Below are positions 36,430 through 44,268 of a stretch of 64,000 nt of DNA, one piece after another. Source of the stretch: Chromobacterium rhizoryzae (lineage in GTDB: Bacteria; Pseudomonadota; Gammaproteobacteria; Burkholderiales; Chromobacteriaceae). Position 1 is the stretch's first letter; each line of letters begins with the position of its first letter. The notes under the pieces were generated by a model. That model was not told the origin of the DNA. It worked only from the letters and a program-made list of their open reading frames with translations, and did not search any database. Position numbers and translations under genes: made by a program. The stretch spans positions 1,860,001-1,924,000 of the forward strand of contig NZ_CP066126.1 in assembly GCF_020544465.1 (NCBI RefSeq), written 5' to 3'.

Positions 36430-37290
36430 ATGAGCACTGCCACTGCTTCTAAACCTATATCAGGAGACAAGGTATATCAGGTGAGAGCCCGTGCGGCTCT
36501 CCCTCTGCTTGTCCGTCAAGCGGAGGCCGGTGCCCCTATTTCTTATTCGGCCCTTGCTGAAGAGTTGGGAGTGCCTAATCCGCGCAACCTCAACTACGTG
36601 CTTGGCAGTATCGGGCAGTCTCTGGAGCGACTTTCCAAAGCGTGGAAAACCAGGGTGCCTCCCATTCAATGTCTTGTCGTTAACAAGAGTACGGGGTTGC
36701 CAGGAGAAGGCATAGGTTGGTTTCTAGTGAAGAAGGAAGATTTTTCAGCGCTTCCGCTTCGACAGAAGAGAGAGATCGTAGAAGCAGAACTACAGCATGT
36801 GTTTTCGTATTCTCGATGGCGGGAAGTACTCAAAGCTTTTGAAATTGAACCAACAGTAACTGATCTCACACCTTTCGTAAGCAAAGTTACTGGCGGTTGG
36901 GACAGCGGCGAAAGCGAGGACCACAAGATACTTAAGGCATATGTTGCTCAGAACCCAAGAGTCATCGGCCTTGGAGCAAACATCCCCGCAGGGGTCACCG
37001 AATTTCCTTTGCCGTCTGGGGACCGCCTAGATGTCTCCTTTAAAGGCAAGAAAGTCTGGGTAGCTGCGGAGGTCAAATCATCTATATCAGCGGAAGGTGA
37101 TGTTGTCAGAGGGCTATTCCAATGCGTTAAGTACCGAGCAGTTATGGAGGCAGTGCTGCGCACCGAGTTGTGTCCACAAAACGCACGTGCAGTACTCATA
37201 TTGGAGTCAAAATTTCCTCATTCACTTATTCCTCTACGAAATATACTAGGCGTTGAAGTGATTGATGGTATTTCACCAAAAAAAGGTTAA
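36430..37290 (+). CDS. putative PD-(D/E)xK nuclease with an N-terminal DNA-binding-like domain
   Basis: A 286-residue protein. Residues about 15-110 (RARAALPLLVRQAEAGAPISYSALAEELG, then PPIQCLVVNKSTGLPGEGIGWF) resemble the helical DNA-binding part of alkylguanine-transferase-like proteins, including PPIQCLVVN where those carry a Cys. The C-terminal half has the nuclease pattern: GDRLDVSF (Asp), VWVAAEVKSS (Glu-x-Lys), and RGLFQCVKYRAV (Gln-x-x-Lys), the order seen in restriction-like endonucleases. I took the ATG with GAGG six bases upstream; an in-frame upstream extension overlaps the previous gene's end. Low GC. It probably forms an operon with the SEC-C gene. Confidence 0.75.
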   Translation: MSTATASKPISGDKVYQVRARAALPLLVRQAEAGAPISYSALAEELGVPNPRNLNYVLGSIGQSLERLSKAWKTRVPPIQCLVVNKSTGLPGEGIGWFLVKKEDFSALPLRQKREIVEAELQHVFSYSRWREVLKAFEIEPTVTDLTPFVSKVTGGWDSGESEDHKILKAYVAQNPRVIGLGANIPAGVTEFPLPSGDRLDVSFKGKKVWVAAEVKSSISAEGDVVRGLFQCVKYRAVMEAVLRTELCPQNARAVLILESKFPHSLIPLRNILGVEVIDGISPKKG

Positions 37291-37360
37291 CCCCTTATTC
37301 CTCTTGGGCTGTGTGGAAAGCTGAGCAGACTAGTGAATTTAAACATTAGGAAATTATTGC

Positions 37361-37843
37361 ATGCGTATATTCCATGTCACATCGTCAGCTAGCGCCGTTG
37401 CCATAATTAAACGAGGTATTTTCTATCCTGCATCCGATCACCCATTAAACAATGACAATGGATTAAATTGTTTTCGTTACAGGTCGGGTTATCAAATGAG
37501 ACAGAACTTTGTAGGTGAAGGAGCGAGGCTTATTCTTGAGTGGTCTGGCCCTGTTGTCATCACTCATCCGGATGTTTCGCCGCCACTGCCGACCGATGTG
37601 CTTCATGACCAATATCCTTGGCGCTGTTTTATCCGTGGTGGAACGAAATTCCAATTCCTGCGCGTACTTGGTATTCACTTTGCTAAGGGTGAAATTGATT
37701 CCGTCCTAGACTTTCCTTCGTGGCATCAGTTCTTGCCCGCCGCGCTCAAGAACGCTTTAGCGCGGCGTGTGAGGTTACGTTTTCTTCACTCGCTGAGAAA
37801 TAAATACAGAAACAATTCACTCTTTTTGGTAGTGATTGGTTAA
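37361..37843 (+). CDS. unknown 160-residue protein, low GC
   Basis: The N-terminus reads MRIFHVTSSASAVAIIKRGIFYPAS, the pattern (His-Val-Thr, then a helix and Ile-x-x-Gly) that opens several ADP-ribosyltransferase-like and DarT-like domains. The rest (IRGGTKFQFLRVLGIHFAKGE and a basic C-terminus) does not allow a family call. It follows the nuclease-like gene by 70 bases on the same strand and shares its low GC. It may be the toxic or modifying partner of the islet, but that is speculation. Confidence 0.55.
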   Translation: MRIFHVTSSASAVAIIKRGIFYPASDHPLNNDNGLNCFRYRSGYQMRQNFVGEGARLILEWSGPVVITHPDVSPPLPTDVLHDQYPWRCFIRGGTKFQFLRVLGIHFAKGEIDSVLDFPSWHQFLPAALKNALARRVRLRFLHSLRNKYRNNSLFLVVIG

Positions 37844-38023
37844 TGATAATGACTGCCCAAATTAGTCGCTTAACCTCCCGTTTGAGAGGAACTCTAGGTT
37901 GGTCTGCCGGCGTCACACCTCTCAATTTAAATATTGGTATTCCACTTTCTAGAGTCCTGGTTGTCGCCTTTGGGTCGTAAAGGGCCATAAGCCCATCAAG
38001 CATTATCCCCAATAAGCCCCCCC

Positions 38024-38054
38024 AAAAAACCAAACCCCGGCTTAAGCCGGGGTT
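38024..38054 (-). terminator. terminator of the minus-strand gene at 38064
   Basis: A perfect 22-base palindrome (38033-38054, stem AACCCCGGCTT) is followed, on the minus strand, by TTTGGTTTTTTGGGG. It also bounds the islet on the right. The 220 bases between this and the islet gene at 37843 show nothing else supportable. Confidence 0.8.
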
Positions 38055-38063
38055 CGTTCTTCC

Positions 38064-38504
38064 TTACTTCTTCTCTATCTTCCGCACCGCGCGGTTTTCC
38101 ATATTCTTGCGTTTGATCTGCGCCTGTTGCTGGCGGTGTAGTTCGTCAACATGCTCGAACACGTCCACCTTGCGCGCAGCCAGCGTGAGCATGGCTTCCA
38201 GATAGTTGAAGAAGCCCACTCGGTAGCCGCGCTGTTCCGGTTTGCGGAAGTCGATGTCGCGGGTGATGCGCGCCAGCAGGCTTTGGCCGCAATAGCCGGG
38301 GTTGTCCTTCAGCCATTGGACGAAGTGAGCGCCGCATTCGCGGCCATAGGCGCAGTCGGCGGCGTAGTCCGGGTGGGCGGCCGGCATCTGCCAGTAATCG
38401 GCTTGCGGCCGTCCTGGGCGTCGGGACACGAAGGGGAGCAGGGCTTCGCGCGCTTCCAGCGAGGCTTGGCGATAGCGGCGGCGAGTGGGAAAGGTTTTCG
38501 ACAT
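38064..38504 (-). CDS. unknown protein with a phage-satellite-like leader
   Basis: A 146-residue basic protein. The start MSKTFPTRRRYRQASLE has AGGAG eight bases upstream. Residues about 55-75 (CAYGRECGAHFVQWLKDNPG) and the Lys/Arg-rich end are its only notable parts. I do not recognise the family. The reading frame stays open upstream for 129 further codons through a region encoding peptides such as RRVLLFTAPGLASR and FMHGWRVRGGRAPSAHR. That resembles the leader region of Ash/Icd-type genes of P4-like phage satellites, so this may be a relic or moron of such an element. GC is like the host. Confidence 0.65.
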   Translation of the reverse strand: MSKTFPTRRRYRQASLEAREALLPFVSRRPGRPQADYWQMPAAHPDYAADCAYGRECGAHFVQWLKDNPGYCGQSLLARITRDIDFRKPEQRGYRVGFFNYLEAMLTLAARKVDVFEHVDELHRQQQAQIKRKNMENRAVRKIEKK

Positions 38505-38891
38505 GGTGTTTCTCCTGCGCTGACACAAGATAAACCACCTGCCTGTGAGTCGTTGGGTAGGTATAGGCAGGCGCGAGGCAGGATTGGCGTACCGAGAAAC
38601 AAGGAATCGGTGAGCGCTAGGCGCTCTCCCACCACGCACCCGCCAGCCATGCATGAAGTACAGACGTAGAGCGGGTACGGATGAAGGTGCAGACGCGCCT
38701 TCATCCCCCTGTTTCGAACGGGACGCCAATCCCGGTGCTGTGAATAACAGCACCCGGCGATTGTTACCGAGTGGGCCGGCAGGGTCAAGCCAGCGGGGGC
38801 GCGAGAGCAGGGGCTGGCAGGAGGATTTGTCCGTGATTTGAATGTCATGATTCTGCTGCGTTGCGGTATACTTCACTGCCCATTTCATCAC
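38505..38891 (-). other. structured leader, possible C4-like antisense RNA region
   Basis: Upstream of the gene at 38504 the minus strand stays open and contains a perfect hairpin GGTGCTGT/ACAGCACC with a five-base loop (38734-38754), then a second short CGG...CCG stem (38754-38769). Phage P1/P4 C4 antisense RNAs carry hairpins of this kind and control downstream ash/ant-type genes. The identification is from memory of the layout and remains tentative. Confidence 0.35.
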
Positions 38892-38901
38892 TTTATTTTT
38901 T

Positions 38902-39049
38902 GAACCTGTTTACGTTCTCGCGAGCAAGAGCGAGACCAGGCGAAACCGGCTGAGGAAGCGGAATGTACTTGTGGTACATGAGCATTTCGAAGCGGTACTC
39001 ACCGTGTCACTTCTCATGCAGCGCAGCAGATCGCAAACAGGTTCTTAAG
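38902..39049. repeat. 150-bp palindromic repeat copy
   Basis: Begins GAACCTGTTTACGTTCTCGCGAGC and ends GATCGCAAACAGGTTCTTAA. The centre has GGAATGTACTTGTGGTACATGAGC. It abuts the M24-fold gene, whose start codon is 15 bases beyond the repeat, so any ribosome binding site must be in the last bases of the element or just after. Confidence 0.9.
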
Positions 39050-39063
39050 ACAGGGCATTTCTT

Positions 39064-39738
39064 ATGACCACAGTCTCTCTCCCACCGGAAGCGGTGGGCA
39101 GCGCTTTCTCCCTGGACAAAATGATCGTCGCCCGCGACAAAACCATGGCGGCGGTGCGGCGCATCGCCGCGCAGATCCGCCCCGGCATGACCGAACAGCA
39201 GGCCAAGGATTTGGCCAAGGCGGAGCTGGAAAGCATGGGCATGGACCGCATCTGGCACGGCATCATCATCCGCTTTGGCCGCAGCACGCTGAAAATCTTC
39301 AAGCAGCAGATCGACCCGGACAATGTGCTGCTGGACGACGATATCTTTTTCATTGACCTGGGCATTGTCTGGGACGGCCACGAGGGCGACGCCGGCGATA
39401 CCTTCGTGGTCGGCGACAATGCGCGCAAGCAGGCCTGTGCGGAGGCGGCGCGCCAGCTGTGGCAGGAGGTGGCGGACAAATGGCGGCGCGAGCGGCTGGC
39501 CGGCCCGGCCTTGTATCAGTACGCGGCGGAGCGCGCCGAGGCCATGGGCTGGCGGCTGAACCTGGACATCAAGGGCCACCGGGTATCGGATTTTCCGCAC
39601 GCCATTTACAAGGCCGGCAGCCTGGGCGATTTCGCCCAATGCCCGGACACCGGCTTGTGGATTCTGGAAATCCAGATTGCCGATCCGTCCGGCGAATTCG
39701 GCGCTTTCTATGAAGACCTGTTGGTGATCGAGGGCTGA
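39064..39738 (+). CDS. M24-family peptidase-fold protein
   Basis: A 224-residue protein with the pita-bread fold of methionine/Xaa-Pro aminopeptidases. The metal-ligand regions can be seen: FIDLGIVWDGHEGDAGDTFVVG (two Asp), GHRVSDFPHAIY near residue 175 (His), and EIQIAD with a final ...YEDLLVI (Glu). The ligand set is less canonical than in true aminopeptidases, so hydrolytic activity is likely but not certain. It stands alone, flanked on both sides by palindromic repeats. Confidence 0.85.
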   Translation: MTTVSLPPEAVGSAFSLDKMIVARDKTMAAVRRIAAQIRPGMTEQQAKDLAKAELESMGMDRIWHGIIIRFGRSTLKIFKQQIDPDNVLLDDDIFFIDLGIVWDGHEGDAGDTFVVGDNARKQACAEAARQLWQEVADKWRRERLAGPALYQYAAERAEAMGWRLNLDIKGHRVSDFPHAIYKAGSLGDFAQCPDTGLWILEIQIADPSGEFGAFYEDLLVIEG

Positions 39739-39829
39739 TCCATGGAGGGCGGCGGCAAGCCGCCCGCCAGCATTGACGCTTGGCCGGGGTTTGCGTCCGC
39801 GACGCGGGGGAACTGAGAGGTGCGGAAGA

Positions 39830-40051
39830 AGGCTGACAAAACCGCGCAGAGCACCTGAGGCAAGGCGGTATCGCCGACGCGCAGCAGATTATGAATTGGT
39901 TCTTAGAACGTGTTTACGATCTCGCGAGCTAAGGCGAGACAAGGCGAAAACGGCTGAGAAAGCGGAATGTACGCGTGGTACATGAGCATTTCGAAGCGGT
40001 ACTCACCGTGTCACGTCTCACGACGCGCAGCAGATCGTAAACCGGTTCTTA
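39830..40051. repeat. tandem palindromic repeats, one decayed and one intact
   Basis: An eroded partial copy (about 39830-39906, with GAGGCAAGGCGGT and a CGCAGCAGATTATGAATTGGTTCTTAG end) is followed by a well-kept 149-base copy (39903-40051). The intact copy has both terminal repeats, the CTCGCGAGCTAAGGCGAGACAAGG arm and a central AATGTACGCGTGGTACATG. The last bases of the intact copy (TTA at 40049-40051) are the stop codon of the minus-strand gene that follows. Confidence 0.9.
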
Positions 40052-41191
40052 CTGCACCACCGACCGCACCTTCCAGGCATTGCCTTCCACCGCGGAGATC
40101 GTCACCGGCGCTTGCTTCAGATTGCCGTTTGTGTCGAAGCTGAAGTCGGCGCTGACGCCCTGGTAGCGGGTTTGGGCCAGCAGCGGCAGGTATTTGGCCG
40201 GTTCCGGCGAGTTGGCGCGCTTCATGGCGTCGGCCACCATCATGACCGCGTCGTAGAAGTGCGGGGCGAACAGGACGACGTTTTGCTGGTAATTGGCCTG
40301 GTAGCGCGCTTGAAATGCCTTGCCTGCCGGCTGCGCCTCCAGCGGCCCGCCGGGTACGGCGGAGATGTGGCCAAGCGCATTGGCGCCGGCCAGTTTGATA
40401 AAGGTCTCGGTGCTCAGCATGTCGCCGCCCATCAAGGTGGCGCTCATGCCCAGGCGCTTCATCTGGCGCGCCATCGGCGCGGCTTGGGCGTCCGCGCCGC
40501 CGTAGAACACGATGTCCGGTTTCTGCGCCTTCAGCGCGGTCAGGATGGCGCTGAAATCGGTGGCCTTGTCATGGGTGTATTCACGCTTGATCGGCGGCTT
40601 GCCCAGGCGGGTGATGGATTGGATGAATTCGTCGGCAATGCCCTGGCCGTAAGCGGTGCGATCGTCGATGACCGCGATGCGCTGCGCCTTGAGCTGCTGT
40701 ACCGCATAGCGTCCCAGCGCGCCGCCCACCTGGCTGTCGCTGCCCACCAGACGGAAGGCGGTTTTGTAGCCGGCGGCGGTGTAGGCGGGGTTGGTGGAGA
40801 CCGACAGCTGCGGGACGCCGGCCTTGGCGTAGATGCGCGAGGCGGGAATGGTGACGCCGGAGTTGAAGTGGCCGATTACCGCTTTGACGCCGGCATCCAT
40901 CAGGCGTTGAGCGGCTTGCGTGCCGGCTCGCGGGTCCGCCTGGTCGTCTTCGGACCGCAGTTCGAACTTCACTTTTTGGCCGCCGAGGGTGATGGGCTTG
41001 GCGTTCAGCTCGTTGATCGCCAGCCTGGCTCCGTTCTCATTGTCCTTGCCGTAGTGGGATTGCGGGCCGGACAAGGGCGAGGAGAAACCTATTTTCACCA
41101 CGGTGTCGGCATGGGCGGGGCTGAGGGCGAGGGTGATCGTGCCGCCAAGAGCCAATAGGGCGGTCAGGCTGCGAGGATGCTGCTGTTTCAT
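40049..41191 (-). CDS. branched-chain-type amino acid ABC substrate-binding protein
   Basis: A 380-residue periplasmic binding protein of the LivJ/LivK (type I) fold. Residues 1-28 are a signal peptide ending PAHA. The mature start VVKIGFSSPLSGPQSHYGKDNENGARLAINELNA and AVIGHFNSGVTIPAS are typical. AAAGGAG is seven bases before the ATG. It is the third gene of a minus-strand operon with a hydroxyproline dehydratase and a ketimine reductase, so a proline-type ligand is plausible. No permease or ATPase gene is nearby. Its stop codon lies inside a repeat element. Confidence 0.92.
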   Translation of the reverse strand: MKQQHPRSLTALLALGGTITLALSPAHADTVVKIGFSSPLSGPQSHYGKDNENGARLAINELNAKPITLGGQKVKFELRSEDDQADPRAGTQAAQRLMDAGVKAVIGHFNSGVTIPASRIYAKAGVPQLSVSTNPAYTAAGYKTAFRLVGSDSQVGGALGRYAVQQLKAQRIAVIDDRTAYGQGIADEFIQSITRLGKPPIKREYTHDKATDFSAILTALKAQKPDIVFYGGADAQAAPMARQMKRLGMSATLMGGDMLSTETFIKLAGANALGHISAVPGGPLEAQPAGKAFQARYQANYQQNVVLFAPHFYDAVMMVADAMKRANSPEPAKYLPLLAQTRYQGVSADFSFDTNGNLKQAPVTISAVEGNAWKVRSVVQ

Positions 41192-41270
41192 GCGTGTCTC
41201 CTTTGCGCTGCTCTGTTTTGATGGCTGGCCGCGCCATCGCCTTGCGCGGCTGGGGCCGCCACGCAAGCGT

Positions 41271-42287
41271 TCAATGCAGTAGAAAGCCCCGGCCTATCAA
41301 ATCGTCAGGCTCCAATGACCAACTGGCTTTGCCGCTGTAGTGGGCGCGCCCGGCCACGCGTACCGTCACCGCGTCATGGCCCGGCAACTGGGCTTGGCGG
41401 GTCACTGCGCCGCTGAACAGCGCTCCGGTCAGGCTTTGGAATTCGCAGGTTTCCCCAGGCGCGACCAGTCCCTTGGCGTGTCGGATGGCCATACGGGCGG
41501 TGACGCCGGAGCCGGTGGGGCTGCGGTCGACTTCGGCGTCGGCAAAGACGCAGACATTGCGGCTGCCGCCATCGGCGGCCCGCTCGCGGCCATCGGTGAG
41601 GATGCTGCCGTACAAGAAGCTCAGGTCGTCGGCAATGGGGTGGCGCACCGCGATGGCGTCGCGCACCGCTTGGGTGAGGGCGGAGGCGGCGTCCACCAGT
41701 TCGCGCAGGCGGCCATCCAGCGACACGCCCAGTTTTTCAGCGGCGACGACCGCGTAGAAGGCGCCGCCGTAGCCGATATCGACGACCACTTCGCCAACGC
41801 CCTGCACGGTGACGGGCAGGTCCAGGGCAAAGGCGAAGGCGGGCACGCTCGCGAATTGCACGGCGCCGGCCTTGCCGTTCTGGATTTCCACCAAGGCTTC
41901 CACCAGGCCGCATGGGCATTCGATGCCCACCCGCGTCAGCGGCGCCACGGCGGGCACTTTGCCGCTGTCCACCGCAAAGCGGGCCAGGGCGATCACGGCA
42001 TGCCCGCACATGGTGCTATAGCCTTCGTTGTGGGTGAACAGCACGGCGAGGTCCGCGTTTGGCATGGAGGGCTGCACCAGCACCGCGCCATACATATCGT
42101 AATGGCCGCGTGGTTCATGCATGAGCAGGCGGCGCACGGGGTCCAGGCGCTCGCTCATGAAACGGCGTTTGGCCAGGATGTCCGCTCCTTGAATCCTGTC
42201 GCCAAGGTTGAGCACGATGCGCACCGGCTCGCCGCCGGTGTGCATTTCCACGGTCTCGATGACAAAATCCGCAGGCAATGGATCCAT
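41271..42287 (-). CDS. trans-3-hydroxy-L-proline dehydratase (proline racemase family)
   Basis: A 338-residue member of the proline racemase superfamily. The first catalytic position is Cys (C94 in TMCGHAV). The second, Cys in racemases and 4-hydroxyproline epimerases, is Thr here (T258 in DRSPTGSGVTARMA). The Cys/Thr pair is the mark of trans-3-hydroxy-L-proline dehydratases, which release water to give 1-pyrroline-2-carboxylate. GAGGAG lies eight to thirteen bases upstream of the chosen ATG. The next upstream gene encodes a matching reductase, which supports this assignment over racemase or epimerase. Confidence 0.88.
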   Translation of the reverse strand: MDPLPADFVIETVEMHTGGEPVRIVLNLGDRIQGADILAKRRFMSERLDPVRRLLMHEPRGHYDMYGAVLVQPSMPNADLAVLFTHNEGYSTMCGHAVIALARFAVDSGKVPAVAPLTRVGIECPCGLVEALVEIQNGKAGAVQFASVPAFAFALDLPVTVQGVGEVVVDIGYGGAFYAVVAAEKLGVSLDGRLRELVDAASALTQAVRDAIAVRHPIADDLSFLYGSILTDGRERAADGGSRNVCVFADAEVDRSPTGSGVTARMAIRHAKGLVAPGETCEFQSLTGALFSGAVTRQAQLPGHDAVTVRVAGRAHYSGKASWSLEPDDLIGRGFLLH

Positions 42288-42373
42288 GTGTTCACTCCTC
42301 CTATTTATCACCCTATTTATCACCGGGTGCGTTGGCGCACCGTTCGTTTGGCTAACTGGACGTTGCCGCCCGG

Positions 42374-43285
42374 CTAACCGGCCTTCCAATGCGCCAGCGC
42401 GCAGCGCGCCGCCGCCAAATCCCAGGCCGCGGTGCCCACGCTCTTGAACAGCCGCGGGCGCTTGGCGTCGTAGCGTCCTGCTATCGCCTCAGCCAAGGAC
42501 TGCACGGTGTCCCAGTCCACGCCCGCCTGGATCAGGTCTCCGGCTTCATGCCGCGCTCCGACAGGGTCGTCAGAGAACAGCTGGCTGCCGGCGATGGCGG
42601 CCGGCCCGATTTCGGCCATGTCCGGACGAAACGCTCCCACTCCCACCAATAGCCGGTTGCTGCGGGCGTCCTCGTGGTAGATCGGCGCTTTGCTGGTGGT
42701 CAGTGTGATCACCACGCCGACATCGTCCGCGACGCGGCCGCGGCATGGCCGTAGCGCTAAGGGAAGGGGGGCGTGCCGGCGGCAGAATTCGGCGCTGTCC
42801 GCCATTTCCCGGCCATGCACATCCACGCGGATGTCCGGGAACAGGGCGGCAATGGCTTCCAGATGGCCGGAGGCCTGCTTGCCGGTGCCTATCAGCGCGA
42901 TGGCGGCCGGCCTGCCGGCGTACAGGCTGTTGATCGCCAACATGGAAATGGCGGCGGTGCGCTGGGCTGTCACCGTGGGGCCGTCAAGAATCAGCAGCGG
43001 CTGGCCGGTGAGGGCGTCGTACACGCTGACGATGCCATGGATGGTGGGGAGGCCCTGCTTGAGGTTGTCCGGGCACACATTAACCAGTTTGTGAATGCCG
43101 ATATCGCTGGCGCTGGCCGGCATGGACAGCAGCACGGCGTCGCCCCGCAAGGGCAGCACCTGCCGCTCCGGGCTGACGATCCGCCCTGCCGTGTATTCGG
43201 CGGCGGCAAGGGACAGGGCCTGACAAAGATCGGCAATCGGCAACAAGCTCTTGGTTGCGGAGGCGGGCAGTACGGGGATGGACAT
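42374..43285 (-). CDS. ornithine cyclodeaminase/mu-crystallin family, likely 1-pyrroline-2-carboxylate reductase
   Basis: A 303-residue NAD(P)-dependent protein. The dinucleotide motif is AIALIGTGKQASGHLEAI (about residues 125-142), with GPTVTAQRTAAISMLAI just before, both typical of the ornithine cyclodeaminase/ketimine reductase family. It would reduce 1-pyrroline-2-carboxylate, the product of the dehydratase encoded 86 bases downstream, to L-proline. It is the first gene of the operon and is divergent from a GntR-type regulator, with operator-like repeats between. A direct repeat CTATTTATCACC occurs twice in the gap to the next gene. Confidence 0.86.
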   Translation of the reverse strand: MSIPVLPASATKSLLPIADLCQALSLAAAEYTAGRIVSPERQVLPLRGDAVLLSMPASASDIGIHKLVNVCPDNLKQGLPTIHGIVSVYDALTGQPLLILDGPTVTAQRTAAISMLAINSLYAGRPAAIALIGTGKQASGHLEAIAALFPDIRVDVHGREMADSAEFCRRHAPLPLALRPCRGRVADDVGVVITLTTSKAPIYHEDARSNRLLVGVGAFRPDMAEIGPAAIAGSQLFSDDPVGARHEAGDLIQAGVDWDTVQSLAEAIAGRYDAKRPRLFKSVGTAAWDLAAARCALAHWKAG

Positions 43286-43363
43286 GGTGCTCCCTCATCG
43301 ATAAGTGGCAAAATTCAGACCAAATCCGCGGTTTACTCTTGGGGTTTTTGCCGGAATCCATAA

Positions 43364-43497
43364 AATTGGTCTTAAAATTACCTTGTTATATCGTTAACTT
43401 GTTTTGTAAATTACCAATTTAGAGGCGGCGTCACAAGGGCTTCTGCGGCGGCGGCCGGGGCGTGGTCGTAATTGTCACCAATTCACAACAAATTGGT
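43364..43497. promoter_or_regulatory. operator half-sites ACCAATT/AATTGGT
   Basis: Four copies of one heptamer lie between the divergent reductase and regulator genes: AATTGGT at 43364-43370, ACCAATT at 43413-43419, and an inverted pair at 43477-43483 and 43491-43497 with a seven-base spacer. Spacing and position suit binding by the adjacent GntR-family regulator. Confidence 0.7.
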
Positions 43498-43512
43498 TTT
43501 GGGGTAACCAGA

Positions 43513-44241
43513 ATGGATGCCAGTACTCTGGAACAGAGCCACTTTCAGCCGCTTCCCATCTATGAGCAGCTTGCTGAACAGATCCGTAACGGCATTGTTG
43601 GAGGGGAGTTTCCTCCTGAATCGCGGCTGCCCTCGGAAAGAGAGCTCGCCGCCCGTTACCGCGTGAGCCGGCCCGCCGTACGGGAGGCCATTGGCGCTTT
43701 GCAGAATCAGCAACTGGTGATGACGCGCCGCGGATCGGGCACCTATGTCTGCCAGGATGCCTTGCAACGGCTGCGGCAAGCCGTGCCCGCAAACGAGCGC
43801 GGGCAGGCGGACGACAGTCCGATATCGACGCTGGAAGTTAGGCTGATACTAGAGCCGGCCATTGCCCGCATGGCGGCCAGAAAAGGCCAGCGCGATGAAA
43901 GGGCGGAGTATTACCTGGCGCAAATGAAGGGGGTCAAAAACATAGACATTCCGGCGCAGCAAGTGCTCTGGAGCGAAAGCGACCGCTTGTTCCACCGGCA
44001 ACTGGCGGTGATGACCGGCGATGCGCTGATGGTGCGCATCGCGGATGAGGTGGCCAAAGCCATGGCGCAGCCTCTCTGGCAGCGATTGCGCGATGATGGC
44101 ATCTATGACGAGGAGCGTATTGGCTTGTACGTTGCGGAACATCAGCTGATTTACGAATCCATCATCATCGGCGATGAGGATGCCGCGGCCTTTTACGTTG
44201 AGCAGCATTTGCGACGGGTAAGGCGGGATATCTCCGGCTAA
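43513..44241 (+). CDS. GntR/FadR-family regulator
   Basis: A 242-residue regulator. The N-terminal winged helix is at about residues 10-80, with GGEFPPESRLPSERELAARYRVSRPAVREAI as the signature. The all-helical FCD ligand domain is at about 100-235 (LEVRLILEPAIARMAARKG, then ESDRLFHRQLAVMTGD, where Asp and His bind metal). It starts at the ATG with GGGG in the leader; an in-frame upstream start would overlap its own operators. It likely controls the divergent hydroxyproline operon in response to a pathway intermediate. Confidence 0.93.
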   Translation: MDASTLEQSHFQPLPIYEQLAEQIRNGIVGGEFPPESRLPSERELAARYRVSRPAVREAIGALQNQQLVMTRRGSGTYVCQDALQRLRQAVPANERGQADDSPISTLEVRLILEPAIARMAARKGQRDERAEYYLAQMKGVKNIDIPAQQVLWSESDRLFHRQLAVMTGDALMVRIADEVAKAMAQPLWQRLRDDGIYDEERIGLYVAEHQLIYESIIIGDEDAAAFYVEQHLRRVRRDISG

Positions 44242-44268
44242 GCCGCCAGCGCATTGGTCCGCATGGCT

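Noticed and set aside
37746..38033. A 95-codon minus-strand frame at the right edge of the islet
   Set aside because: It overlaps the islet gene at 37361 and the terminator of the neighbouring gene. The peptide has no family match I can support.
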